Of a stretch of DNA of 64,000 nucleotides, positions 25,420 to 37,117 are shown piece after piece. The stretch lies in the NCBI RefSeq assembly GCF_019578655.1, contig NC_063262.1, positions 9,989,582 through 10,053,581 of the forward strand, given 5' to 3'. A program made the position numbers and the translations under genes. A model generated the notes under the pieces. It had not been told where the DNA came from. It did no database searches and was given only the letters and a program-made list of their open reading frames with translations. The stretch is from Ricinus communis. Taxonomy: Eukaryota; Streptophyta; Magnoliopsida; Malpighiales; Euphorbiaceae. Position 1 is the stretch's first letter. Each line of letters starts with the position of its first letter.

Positions 25420-26300
25420 TTATTTATATTATAGGTAAGTAAAATTTAAACATTAACATAATCAGTAACATACTTTTATTTATTTTTCAATTAATTATAT
25501 TATGAAAAATTAAAAATTAATATACTTTCGGCAAATGATAAAATAAATTATTTATTAAAACTAATATAATATAATTTTTTAGAAATTTTTATATACTAAA
25601 ATTTTATATTATTAGTGAATAAAACTAATGTTTTACATATATAAAATTTTATTTATTTCATCAATATGTGATTGATAATTCCATAACTAAAAATATTATA
25701 TTTTTATAATAAACATCCATATTCATCATTCATTAGATAAAATTTTATTGTTCACTGGGATATTTATTTTGTATTCAATCAATTTCTAAATGTTCATTAT
25801 TTCAGTGAAGCATATTAATTATTTATGATCTATATGTTCATTAATTTATCATTGTTAATTCAGTAATTATAAATTTATATATATTTTTCAAATTACTTTG
25901 AGATATTTATTTTCAGATGATAATGTTTCATGATGTAACTATTTATCATTTATAAACATAATTTTATTAATTTATTAATAGATATTTATTAATTTATTTA
26001 AACGGGCATATATAATATAGATATAATATAAATTATCTTTACGGTTAATAAATAAAAAACGTCAAAACTAAAATTATTATATAAATATTTATATTATAGT
26101 ATAAATATCTTGTTACTAAAATAAAATTAATAAATAATAAAATTTTAATGTTTAAATAATAATATTTAGTACATAAATAAATATAAATAAAAAATATCTA
26201 GCGATTTAATTTATATAAAAAAAAATGCACTTAGAAGATGACGCATGTGTTGTACCTAGAATCTAGAATTTGTTCCGAGATTCATGATATGAGGCCTCCC
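23641..26300. other. Extremely AT-rich intergenic region left of BOLA2
   Basis: No gene, RNA or bounded element was recognised. The part from about 25000 to 26230 is almost pure A/T with many TTTAT/AATAT words, which could act as a matrix-attachment type boundary or be recombination debris. A short GC-richer patch at about 24944-25018 (CCTAGTCCACC, then GGGTCGGAGGCAGGG) is unexplained. Confidence 0.5.
25381..25415. repeat. (AT)n microsatellite
   Basis: About 17 uninterrupted TA units inside the AT-rich region, followed by TTTATTTATTTAT. Confidence 0.9.
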
Positions 26301-26432
26301 TTGTTGATCAGTCCGACCGGACGTATATATTCCACCCAATTAAGGAAACATTAAACAAAAAAATACGGCAAATATAAATTTGGAAGGCGCTTGTTAGCAA
26401 GTTAGAACCGAGTTGGCAAGACAGATAGAAAG
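26300..26432 (+). promoter_or_regulatory. Core promoter and 5' leader of BOLA2
   Basis: A TATATATT box at 26324-26331 lies 102-109 bp before the start codon, following an abrupt change from almost pure A/T to mixed sequence. The start of transcription would be near 26355, giving a leader of about 75 nt. No upstream ATG lies between that point and 26433. Confidence 0.5.
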
Positions 26433-29400
26433 ATGGGAGTGACAAAGGAACAAGTTGAATCCACTCTGAAAACTAAGTTAAATCCTTCTCATCTTGTAAG
26501 CCCCCTTTTGATTCTCTTCAATTTCTCCACTTCTTCTTTGTTATAACACTGTATGTGCTTGTATTTTTTTCTATTTGTGATATTTGTTTATTTTATTTAT
26601 TTATTTATTATAGTTCAGGTAGCTATTTGAGTAACTGCGTTCTTTTTTTCCTTTTTTTTTTGGTTTTGATTTTGCCTGATTTATCACTTCGGAACGGCTA
26701 GTGGTATCTATTGAATTGGGTCTTTTTTTAGGCTAGTTTTGGGTTTTAAAATATTGTTCCTTATGATTATAAAAAAAGAATCGTTTTGGAATCCGAGGGT
26801 TGTGAATGCCTGAAATAATTGTGAGTTATTGTTTGTAGAATCTTTTATTGATAGAGTCTGGTAATTCTTTTGTTATATCCTTGCAAAAAGATTATAAGGA
26901 GAAGAGAGAGTTAGTGTTACTTGAAGGAACATTAAGTATACTCTTACTACATAAAATAAAAAGTGCCCTTTTCTGGATGTCTACATTGTTGTATGCTGGA
27001 AACAGTAGAATTGATGAAAATCTTATAACTGTACTAGTTGGGTAGCATGTATATGACATGCAGAAACCAATAACTAGATAAAGCAAGTTTGTTTACTTGC
27101 AAGCCACTATGGCCTGTTTCATTTTCCACAGTTGGCTTGGATTTGGAGTTGCTCTTGTTCCCTCATCTTTGGTGCTTATATCAGTTAATGTTTCTTTACT
27201 CAGGAACTTTAAAACTGCAGATGGTAGTCCTCAATTTTCACCTTCCTTTTGTTGATTGTTTTCTACAGACTGCAAGGTTTCATGCGTCTCAATATATGGT
27301 TTCAGTTAGAATCAATGTTTTTGAGATTTCTTAGTCTCTTTTATAGATGAAACTTTTGCTAGTATTTTCAACTTCTGTTAGATGATTCCCTAATATTTTG
27401 TGGTAAGAATATCTAAGTGGAAAACTAGAGTACAAAGATGACTTGCATATTTGCTTTGCATTTCATATCCTTTATGAGACTTGGTTTCATTCTATACAAT
27501 GGTAATAAGGATTCAGGGACTCATTGCAAAGTGCAAGGTAGTAGAGAAAGCTTTTGTAGGTTTTGTTACCAAATTTATGGTCAGGGCACTAGTGGAAGGA
27601 GTTTTATGTGGTTCACAGTTTTGGAGAAATGAATTTGTAGGTCTTAAGTGTGGCAATGTGACTATGGAAGATGCTCCTGGTCTTGCAGGGTGGGGTGGAT
27701 GATTTTCTGATTTTGTTTGATATATTGGAAACACTTCTTTCTATATGGGAATCACAACTTTTGGAAGCCTCTCCTTGAGTCTCTAAGAATCAATGCTGCT
27801 CTTTTTCAACCGTCAATGAACTTTTGAGAAGTAGAATAAAAGAAAGAGGTTTTGGTAAAAGAGGATGGAAAAGAATAAAGCTCATATGGGGTTTCGATCA
27901 TTTTGCCAAGCATTGGCCAGATCTCTTTGGGGTAAAGCTCAGATTGCTTGAAAATTTTGAAATATTGAAGGAGAAGCAAATGCCAAATATCCTTTACGTG
28001 AGCTAGTCTTTATGAATAGCATGGCAAAATTACTTTTTAACTCAGAAGTCGGAATCCAGTATCTCTTTCATTTTCAGAGAACTAAAGGTAGGAAATAGGA
28101 AAGAAGACAAACCAAATTAAGATCGATGTTCTTACTAAGAAAAGGAACGAGAATGAACTTTCATCTTCATAGAATTTTCTAATATGTAACCTTGTGGACA
28201 TGAAAATCGTCAAAGGCCTTATTGTTTGTAATTATTCATTTCCATTCTCTTTATTCAGCTACTAAACACCCAAGCCAAATTCGAATGGAGCTGAATGAAT
28301 GATGCCTTGCTTTGACCTATGGTGACTTTATTTTTCAATAGTTTAGAATGCATGTGTGACTCGCATGTTGAGTTATTTTATTTGCATATTTATAATGCCA
28401 ATTAATTTGAGTTATTCATATCAAAGTATGAAATGTTCTTTTAGACATTTGTTTATACTTTATAACCTACATCTTGATCGAGTCTGTATATTCTCGATGC
28501 CCTCGCAACTTGTTGCATAGATCTGCAGAGGTCCTATCTATTTAGCATTGAAAGGATATTATGTTTATACAATACATATGCTTTCCTTCTCTCCTGTGAT
28601 TCTTCTGAGTGAATAATGTATCATCTCACTTTGTATGTACCATTACTTTAATGATCGTGTCATTACTTGGAAGGAGATTTTATACACAGTTATATCTGAG
28701 TATTAATAAGGTATTGCCCAAAATATTATATTTTCAAAGGATTTCCACTAATGTAAATATGTCCCACACTATTCTATTTTTGGGAAATTAACCCTACAGT
28801 TTATTGTAATACTTTCCCACCTGGAAATCATAAGCGGGCTTATTGTTGTCATGACTCTGGGCAATTTCATTCATTTTAGCAAGTTTGGTTCAATGGTTTT
28901 CTTATTTCCTTTTCAAAGGTTTATTAACATAAATTTCATATGCTAAGTTTTACTTATGTAGAAGCCTTTTCTTAAATGTTCTATTCATCGAGGGAATAAT
29001 CCAGTTTTAGTTAAGGTGCATGGAAATTTTTTTCCATTTTGAGTTATACTTGTTAGGTGAAAATTGGATTTGTGTACCTTGGCTGTGTCATAGGAGTTCT
29101 TTTGCACATCCTAAAATGCATGTTCAAAATGGACTTTTGTCATATCCTTGCAGTCACGCAGACTTGCATGATGCATATTTGTCTGAATCTGACCAGGTTA
29201 ACTAATTCTGATTTCTTATTTTCAGGAAGTAACTGATACCTCTGGAGGGTGAGTTTGCTGATGCCCACTGATACTTGAAATATAAATTTGTATCTTTCTC
29301 ATCTTTGTTATACACGTTGATGATATTTCATTAATTGTCAGGTGTGGCGCAAGTTTTGCAATTGAGATTGTTTCCGAACAATTTGAAGGGAAGAGGTTGC

Positions 29401-29537
29401 TGGAGAGGCATCGATTGGTGAATGCTGCTTTGGAAGAGGAGATGAAACAGATTCACGCTCTCTCAATAAAGAAAGCTGTGACCCCTGAACAGTGGAAACA
29501 ACAGCAGGAGTCTGAAAAATCTACATCTGCTGCATAA
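26433..29537 (+). CDS. BOLA2: BolA-like protein 2 (Fe-S/glutaredoxin partner)
   Basis: Three exons, 26433-26495, 29226-29248 and 29342-29537, with GT-AG introns, give a 93-residue protein, the usual size for plant BolA2. Visible sequence runs MGVTKEQVESTLKTKL, then DTSGGCGASFAIEIVSEQF, then EGKRLLERHRLVNAALEEE. This is the BolA fold with the variable-loop Cys at residue 30 and the invariant His of the RHR motif at about residue 52, the ligands BolA2-type proteins share with monothiol glutaredoxins. Known role: cytosolic/nuclear partner of GRXS17-type glutaredoxins. There is no transit peptide, consistent with that location. Intron 1 is long (2730 bp), and exon 2 is only 23 bp. FBN5 follows on the same strand. 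Confidence 0.95.
26496..29225 (+). other. Long first intron of BOLA2
   Basis: Runs from GTAAGC to TTTTCAG. Contains a T-rich start (intron-mediated-enhancement style sequence cannot be judged by eye) and only short shadow frames, including 27438-27702, which do not resemble a known protein. No transposon ends were recognised. Confidence 0.7.
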
Positions 29538-30419
29538 ATTACTTTTTTTCAACAGTCCATTCAAACTCGCATATATCTGGGAGTTGATAACTATGAATGG
29601 GAAAAACATACTGGAAATACCAGAACTGAAATAATACCTCGTTTTCTTGTTTATATACAAAATTACTGATCTTTGCTTAAATTCTTATTTTAATCTGAAT
29701 GGAATTCATACGGGTCTGGAGTTGCTATTTGATGATCGATTGCTTGTATCATTCTATATTGTAAGTTATGGCCAGTGGCTTCGTTATGCATATCATCTGA
29801 ACAAAAAGAAAACTATCAAATTTTAATGAAAGGAAACGAAAATCTTTGGCCATTCTGAACCCAAAGTTTTTCTTGTTCTGCCATGATTTCTCGACTCAAC
29901 TGCAGTAATTACAAGAGTTTTCTTGTGTTTGATTCTTGGTACTCTCTGAGGATGTGAAATACTGTTGCGGAGATGCAAGGTTTCACATGTTTTTCTTTTT
30001 CTTTTTAATTATTTATTACAGCTGAAACATTGCCCACCTTTAATGTGCTTACGTACATGGAACTATTCTTTTTCTCTTATCTCTTCATGGGGACTCTCAA
30101 CCACATGATCCTTCACATATCCTATCCTAACATCGAGGTATAGGACGTCTGTGGTTTCCATCAAAATTCGTCCATTTGCCATACCTTATTGCATTAACTT
30201 ATGGTACCTCTGCTACCATAAATATATTTTTTTTCTGAAGAAAGAGGGAAGAATGCAGAAACCGACAAAGAGCCAACACAAACAGAGTCGAACAACGCAA
30301 ATTTTGTCAGTAAGCAAAACCAAAGGAATCCCAGTTTCTTGGCCATGACCGTCAGCTACTGCACCTTTCTGGCTCAAACAAAATACAAGCAGCATTTGTC
30401 ATCTTTTTAGTTGGATTTC
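29538..30419 (+). promoter_or_regulatory. BOLA2 3' end and FBN5 promoter/leader
   Basis: The 882-bp gap between the two coding regions must hold the BOLA2 3' UTR and the FBN5 promoter. A TATA-like AATATATTTT at 30221-30230 would give an FBN5 leader of roughly 160-170 nt. Within that leader a 21-codon upstream ORF (30345-30410) ends 9 nt before the FBN5 ATG. The true cap site is unknown. Confidence 0.45.
30345..30410 (+). CDS. Upstream ORF in the FBN5 leader
   Basis: ATG at 30345 in the context GGCCATGA, 21 codons, TAG at 30408-30410, then nine bases to the main ATG at 30420. If the transcript starts near the TATA-like box at 30221 it would be translated before FBN5 and could lower its translation. 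Peptide conservation is unknown, and it is only relevant if the leader includes it. Confidence 0.35.
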   Translation: MTVSYCTFLAQTKYKQHLSSF

Positions 30420-32445
30420 ATGGCTACTAAGCTTGTCCAGCCAGCTTCTCAGGTAATTCCTGCCATTCCCAGAATCACAAAGATTCATACTACAGCTTAC
30501 AGGTCACTACTAGCCACTCATCCATGGACCAGGGATGCAAAATTTGGTGAAGGATTTGTGCCCATTCATATCACTAAAGTGGCAGAACAAACTTCTGGTT
30601 TAGTTGGGGACAATAAGGACATAGAAGAGAACGGAAAAAATAACAGGACAGTTTCACAGATTAAAGAAGACCTTTACCATGCCCTTCAAGGTATGCCTTC
30701 CAGTATTTTCTTCTGGGCATTGCATTAGCCAATGAAGTATGTAAGCAAATTGAAATGAGTGCTGAAATTGTTTGCATTTCTTTTTAAATATGACACAAGG
30801 AACTAACAGAGGGATTTTTGGAGTCAAGTCTGAAAAGAAGTCTGAGATTCATGGTTTGGTGGAGCTGTTAGAATCTCAAAATCCAACTGCAGATCCTACT
30901 GTAAATTTAGACAAGGTAATTCCATGATGCTAATATGTGATTTTTATAAGTTTACACATAGAGAAAGGAAAAACCAGCTAGTTACAGTTTTATATCTGAA
31001 TTTGGAAGGTGGATGGTTGCTGGAAACTTTTGTACAGTACAATTACCATATTGGGGTCAAAGAGAACAAAGCTAGGATTAAGAGATTTTATCAGCTTGGG
31101 GGACTTGTTCCAGAATATTGATGTTACTAAGGTATAAGATTCCTTTTCTTTCTTATAGCAAGATTAATGTTTTCCTTTTCCTGGTTTATAATATGTATAG
31201 TTTTGTTCTTCTCAATTTTAATTTGCAAAAACATTTCTAACCACAGAAGCAAATAAATAGCCTATAATACACAGGTGATCAGGCAAACTTGTAAACTGTG
31301 CTTCTTTTTGCAAGATCACCACTAATAATTGGCAAAATTTGTGAAATGAATGATGGTGTTTGCCTTTTACTAAGTTTGGACATTTGATGGTGCAAAAATG
31401 GAGGGCAAAGCAGTTAATGTGATAAAGTTCAATGTCAGAGGATTGAATTTGTTGAATGGACAACTGACAATCGAGGCCTCCTTCCAAATTTCATCTAAAT
31501 CAGTTAAAAATTCTTCTCTCTACCTTTCGCTCTCTTGTTCTTGCTTTTCTGGTCAGCTAGTATCATTATGCATGCAAGTTGCAGGTTCTGATTCAACTAT
31601 ATTTGCTCATTGTTTTGCAGAGAGTTGAAATAAAATATGACAGCTCAACTATTACTCCTGATCAGGTATGCTAAAATTTATCCATAACCCAGTTAACAGT
31701 AGTCAATCACTTCCACTTGCGACTGAAAAAAGAGAAAAGGGAAAGAACTTACCTACTCCTAGAATATGTTGCCGTACATACACCAAACTGATAGATAAAA
31801 CATTTATATTCATTACTATTGAACGTTCGAGGCATCTGTCTTATGCACTAACATATATTCTATTGTTTGCTAAAAAATCAACAGTTGATGAATATGTTTC
31901 GGAAGAATTATGATCTTCTGCTTGGCATCTTCAATCCAGAAGGTTGGCTAGACATCACGTATCCTTTCTCATATTTTAAGCAATCTACTATGAATATGCT
32001 CATGTTGTGTTATGATAAATGGAGATTTCAAATGAATGAATCTAAATTTCGTTTTCTTTATTCAAAAATTATATTTTGACTAAACTAATAAACAGGACTT
32101 AGGTTCATGAAAGTAAATGAAAGAACTTATTTTGATAGTCAATTCGAAAGCCCTATTAGAGGGGAAAAAGAAACAGAAACTTGTGCGGAAATGTATTTCC
32201 TTAAAGTTTAGTTGAAACATTTGCTATTTTCCTATTATTTTGAGTCCAAAGTCATATATTTACAATTGAAAATAAAATTACACAAATTTCAAATCTTGTA
32301 TGCAAACACACATTTCATTTGGTGCTCTGTAATGGCAGATGATAAGTTTGATCCTTGATGTGATTAACATAGATATGTTGATGATAACACGAGGATAGGG
32401 AGGGATGACAAAGGCAATATCTTCATATTGGAGAGATCAGTTTAA
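30420..32445 (+). CDS. FBN5: Plastid-lipid-associated protein/fibrillin, FBN5 type
   Basis: Seven exons, 30420-30690, 30800-30915, 31009-31131, 31404-31502, 31621-31665, 31885-31958 and 32373-32445, join in frame to 266 residues. The first 30 or so residues lack acidic residues and are rich in Ser/Thr/Ala with Lys/Arg, as in chloroplast transit peptides. The PAP/fibrillin domain spans about residues 80-266. Visible blocks include [60 protein letters not shown] and [23 protein letters not shown]5 in Arabidopsis binds solanesyl diphosphate synthases and is needed for plastoquinone-9 synthesis. The FBN5 subtype is supported by sequence style and by the adjacent BOLA2. The exon 4 acceptor (AATGGAG|GGC) was chosen because it keeps the family sequence. 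Confidence 0.92.
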
Positions 32446-33879
32446 TTTGGTGACCATTGATTCTCATGAAAAATGTTATAATTTTTAATTATAAATTTTT
32501 TTTTATAAAATAGTTTAATTTTGTAATTTATATTTGTTAAGCTTATATAGATTCGATTAACTTTACTTAGGCGAATAAAAATAAAGGAGCTTTTCAAAAA
32601 TATCCTAAAATTAATAAAAAAAGATATTTTTTTTAAAATACTGTTTTTCTAACTCTTTTTTTTAAATTTACGGTATCATTGTTTTACAATTTTTTTCAAT
32701 TATACTTTATTTTTTTTACTAAAAAACAATCAAAGAAAACTAAAAGAATAATTAAAACTGTAATTTTAAAAAAATTTTAAAACTGTATTTTTGATATTTT
32801 AACACAATAAAAAATTTAAAATAATTGTAAATTGAATAAAAAAAATTAAAAAAATATAGAGATTTTTGTTATTTTTTCTAAACTAATCAAGCCCAAAGTG
32901 GCCAAAATTACTATCCTCGATGTTGATTTTTTTTGAAAAATGAAGAAGGGATTATTTAATGAATTTTACTTAATTGGCAATTAGTAATTAGAATAAATAT
33001 GACTTCCTATGATGAGAAGTGGCAAGTTTCTGACTAAACAATGTTGATCCTGCAAAGGAAATAGTTTATATATGGTTTTTCTTTTCTCTTCTGGAAACTT
33101 TTCTTTTTAATCCATATGGCATAAAAGTTATAAAATCTATTGTACAATTGTCAAATTATAAAGCTACGGTAAATGATAAGAAGCGACCTAAACGCTCCCA
33201 CACCAGCTTTATAGAATCAGGACCATTGGCATCCTTTAACTACATATTTATAAGGACCAGGGGCTTGATTGCCTGAGCCGGTCGCCTATAACTATTGTTG
33301 ATAGTTAGTTAATTAATAATTATGCTTGGTACAATTATTTATAGTTGTTGCTTTCCATATACTTAATTATTACTATAGATATTGATGAATTGTTTTTTTA
33401 AATAAAATGTTTATTTATTACTTCTTGTAAAAAGTTTTATATATAATATAATTTGCTATTAGTAGATAACAATCATCATTTTAAATTTATTTTTATAGCA
33501 GCATAGTTAATCATGCAAGGAAATAAAAAAAATATTGAGCGAAATAAGTATAAGTAATATATATAATAATAGTAATTTATTTTAGAATATCACAGAGATT
33601 TTTTTTTATTTTACTTTTTTGTATTTTAAGAAATTTTTATGCTAAAAGGAGAAATGTAATTTTTTTTAAAAAAAAATAGTGTAGTATGTTAAAAATAAAA
33701 AGAGATAATTGATCGTTGTATTACAATTAATAGAGTTGTCCACAAAAGCTTTAATTTGGAATTGATATGAACTGTGATTTCCAACTATCAACAATCACAC
33801 GAAAAATAATTATCTTATAAATAGACCCAATTTTTTGAAATTGAATAGCTACTAGCTCCTCTCTATCAACTGTGCCAAA
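32446..33879. other. Intergenic, no gene seen
   Basis: AT-rich sequence downstream of FBN5. A GC-richer patch at about 33181-33292 begins AGCGACCTAAACG and ends GCCGGTCGCC, giving a short inverted GCGACC/GGTCGC pair that might be a tiny non-autonomous element. The rest shows nothing. The segment ends with the target-duplication copy CCAAA (33875-33879). Confidence 0.5.
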
Positions 33880-34385
33880 TGCCAGGGATTAGCATTCTTA
33901 TGTCTTAGGGGTATAATAGTCTTTTCATGTTATATTTTATTATTTGTAATTTTGGAGGAGTATTGAGTGAAATATTGTAATGTCTTCTACTATAATTTCT
34001 CAAAGTGCTTTTTAACCTCTTTACGAGGGAAGTGACTAGCGATGAAAGTCATTCACTGTCAAACTAATTAGACATCGAGTTAATGATGTTCCTGTCATTT
34101 GTAGGTCCTCCTCCGTACCTGCATTAAGAATGTAATGCTAAATTATCATTATTGTATTAATTATAATTATTATGAATAATAGAGATAGTTTAAATTATAT
34201 TTTGTATATGTGTTTTTATTATGTTGCCCGTGGCTATATTTTAAATAATATTGTATGATATTGTCAGTTGAGATATTTATTTTTGATGCGTTCATTATGC
34301 GTAACAAATTTATTATAATATTTTCAATTGGCTTATCGAATTATGATACAATCTCAAATTATAAGTATTGAGTTGGCCCGTGACA
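33880..34385 (+). repeat. 5' LTR of the gag-only gypsy derivative
   Basis: 506 bp, TGCCAGGGATTAGC...TGACA. It aligns with 35516-35710 and then with 41403-41828 (shared phrases include TATAATAGT, CTTCTACTATAAT, TTTGTAGGTCCTCCTCC, TATTATAATATT and GGCTTATCGAATTA). Confidence 0.82.
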
Positions 34386-34416
34386 TTTAATATTAGAGCA
34401 ATCGGTAAACCTTGAT

Positions 34417-35515
34417 ATGCGCGACAAGATGTCAAAGTCGAGTACTAAAGCATGTATTAAGGTGCTTGAAAATAAAATTAAATTTCTTGACGCTGAGATA
34501 GGCAAAGCTAATTTGTTTGATGGCTGAGAATCATACATCATGCGTTGATGCATATAAAAATAATAAAAGGACATGCATTGAGGCGCTCGAAAAGAAAAGT
34601 GAATTAATTAATGTTGTGGTGGCCAAATGCGAGTTACTTGAGGCTGTAGTGGCCCAAAGAGAGTTGTTAAAAGCTGTGGTGGCCGAGAGCAAATTATATG
34701 AGGTCATGGTGGCTAAGAGAAAAATATTTGAAACCACAATGGCTAAATCAAGATTATTGGACACAGCAGTGGCTAAATCTGAATTGTTGAAGGTTATAGT
34801 AGCTAGAGCTGATTTATTTGAGGTTGTGGTAGCCAAATCTTCATGGACTGAGAATAGGCCAATAGAGATTGAGGCCTTGTCCAACGAGGGGCATGTTAAT
34901 GCTTGTGACTTCAGAGGATTAGAAGAGAAGTTACACCATCTAGAGAGCTTGTTTCCTCAAGTGGCCACTTTGGAGCAATTGCCATGTGTTGTTCTTCAAA
35001 GATGCTAAAGACCTCAGCGAAGAGTTAAGAGGTATGAATGATAAAGTAGATTTGCTTATTAATGCAGGTAACTTATAAAATGTTAATCGTGTAAGTTCCT
35101 GAGTGAATTTTTTTGAACCAAAAGCCTATACTGGAATTAGGGACTCTAAAGCTGTAGACAATTTCCTTTTTGATAGGGAATTATATTTTGAAGTGATGAA
35201 TAATCATTCTGACAAACAACGATTGAGAATAATCCCCATGTATTGTCTAAGGATGCAAAACTTTGGTGGAGAACTAAAGTTAAAGATACACAAGCAAGTG
35301 TTTGTATTATGGATTAGTTAGAAGACCTTAAACAAGAGTTGGACTATCTAGAATAGGATATAATGTTTGTTGCAAACTCACAGAATTAGAACACACAAGT
35401 TCAATATGTGTGAAAGTTTTCAGCATTAATTTTTGATGTCCCAAAGCCAGACAAACTATATTGTTTCCTCAACGGATTAAAATCGTGGGCTGGAAAAGAA
35501 CTTCAAAGAAGGGAA
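34417..35515 (+). pseudogene. Ty3/gypsy gag, degenerate, with decapeptide repeats
   Basis: The gag starts at ATG 34417 (MRDKMSKSSTKACIKVLENK) but shifts frame before 34517. The next open part, 34517-35008, carries about eight 10-residue repeats of the type (V/M)VAK.ELLE(A/V). A retrotransposon gag capsid region follows at 35103-35515: EPKAYTGIRDSKAVDNFLFD, then after a frameshift LWWRTKVKDTQ and DKLYCFLNGLKSWAGKELQR. It runs directly into the 3' LTR with no protease or pol. This is the capsid domain of plant gypsy elements, interrupted by frameshifts and stops. Confidence 0.8.
34608..34847 (+). repeat. 30-bp tandem repeats in gag
   Basis: Eight diverged copies of a 30-bp unit built around GTGGTGGCCAAA...GAGTTA.TTGAGGCT encode consecutive decapeptides. 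The antisense strand is also open across the array (34884-34531), which follows from the repeat phase and is not a separate gene. Confidence 0.8.
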
Positions 35516-35710
35516 TGTCATGGGTTAGCATTTTTTATATCTTCAAGGTATAATAGTTTTTTCATATTATATTTATTATTAGTAATTTTGGAAAGTGATA
35601 AGTCATACATTGTCTTCTACTATAATATTCTCAAAATACTTCTTAATCTCTTTACAAGAAAAGTGACTAGTGATTAAGGTCATCCACCATGAACCTAGTC
35701 ATGACATCAT
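35516..35710 (+). repeat. 3' LTR of the gypsy derivative, left piece
   Basis: Corresponds to the first part of the 5' LTR. Similarity stops near GACATCATG at about 35710, where the pararetroviral inverted repeat was inserted; the few tens of bases up to 35765 are of uncertain origin. Confidence 0.75.
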
Positions 35711-36008
35711 GAGGAAAGCTAAGAGCTGTTCATTCTAATAATTCTCATACTGAATGCTCAAGGCAGGGTAAATCCTCAAGTTAAGACCAATAGAAGGCAA
35801 CTCAACTATAAATGGTCTTTATATTCTATTGGATCTATGTGGCCGAGCTAGTCCTTTTGAATTATAGAAGAACAGATCGTGCAAACTAAGGACTCATAGT
35901 CAAAGGATCAAGAGAAGATAGATCGAGACTTAAAAAGCCATAAAGAAAATCTTTTTATTTATGATTAAGGAGAGAAGGCAACTTGCCTTTACACTACACG
36001 AGACTCCC

Positions 36009-36240
36009 TTTTTATAAAGGAGCCTTACATAAAGACAGTAAGGATAAGATAAGGAATCTTATCCTCTTACACACGCATAAAGAAAATAAGATAAGGGTTA
36101 CACAATTTTACATAAAGACAATACGGATAAGATAATGAATCTTATCCTCTTACACACGCATAAAGAAAACAAGATAAGGATTACACACTTTTATATAAAA
36201 ACAGTAAGGATAAGATAAGGGATCTTATCCTCTTACACCT
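36009..36240 (-). promoter_or_regulatory. Pararetroviral promoter region with 83-bp repeats, left arm
   Basis: Mirror image of 40915-41201. Near-identical repeats contain the palindrome GGATAAGAT...ATCTTATCC, followed on the minus strand by TATAAAAA (36016-36009). It would direct transcription outward, toward lower coordinates, if active. Confidence 0.6.
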
Positions 36241-36361
36241 TTTCAATTATTACATGAAATATGAAGGAGAGAGATTGGGTACTGGGCTGTCTTCATTGCA
36301 TGGATTGCCATCGTCTGTCATTCTCTAGTGGCTGGGAATCTTGCATAATGGCGTCTTGTTG

Positions 36362-37117
36362 TTATATGGTCAAACTTGGATCATCCAGAGGTGATGGTAG
36401 AAAAGGTAAAGTGGATTGTTCAGTAGTGGAGTGTTCAGTCGATTGGTTATCAGGTCCATTGTAAGTGCAGACAAGGGGTGTAGAGACGTTGATCTTTCCT
36501 AGATCATTTTTTAATTGCAGAGTAAGCTTTAATTCCCTTGTTATTGACGGAGGAGCAAGATGTAAGGGCATTTTGATTGTCCTCCAGTATTTACAGATGT
36601 TTTGGGTGACAAATGTGTCCATTGAGAGCTTAAAATAAGGCATGTGAAGAATATAGATGGCATGGTATCCTTAAGCTTTGGAGTTATTGTCTATGAACAA
36701 TTTACTTTCATGAATAATTTTGAGGAGATCCTTTTTCCATTGATATGAGGTTTTGAACCAAGTGAGATATTTTCATGGATAAGTTTCCGCATTTGTATCA
36801 ATATTGAAGAAGTATAGAAGGTCTATCATTGGAACTTCTATAGCATGATAACATATTGTGGAAAGATACCATAGAAACCATAGTTCACGTTCGATTTGTG
36901 GATGGGTAGGAGAAAGATGGTAGATTAAGCACCAAAGATAATCTGGATAAAAGAAATTGGGTTGGATAGAGAGTGAGAAAGTCTGCTGGATGATTTCTAA
37001 ATAATGGAACATCATATTTTTTGCAAAACTGTTGACCTGTTTTGTTGTGAGGTTCGTAGGAAGGTCTGGATGAGAAGGAGGCTGTGGAGGCTTTTTTGGC
37101 GAGGGCGTAGAGGCCAT
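36362..37117 (-). pseudogene. Pararetroviral downstream ORF of unknown function, left arm
   Basis: Starts MASTPSPKKPPQPPSHPDLP at 37117 and reads 114 residues to a stop near 36775, then continues in a shifted frame (MPYFKLSMDTFVTQNICKYW at 36643, ending near 36362). The arrangement, a separate ORF after pol and before the promoter region, is seen in some florendoviruses. No function is known to me. The right-arm copy lies at 40014-40692. Confidence 0.65.

Noticed and set aside
27438..27734. Overlapping 64-73 residue frames on both strands in the BOLA2 intron
   Set aside because: No start context, no homologous style, and entirely intronic.
33181..33292. Small MITE with GCGACC/GGTCGC ends
   Set aside because: Six matching bases are too few and no target duplication was found.
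34531..34884. 117-residue antisense frame
   Set aside because: Shadow of the 30-bp repeat array in gag; the phase of the repeat keeps the opposite strand open.
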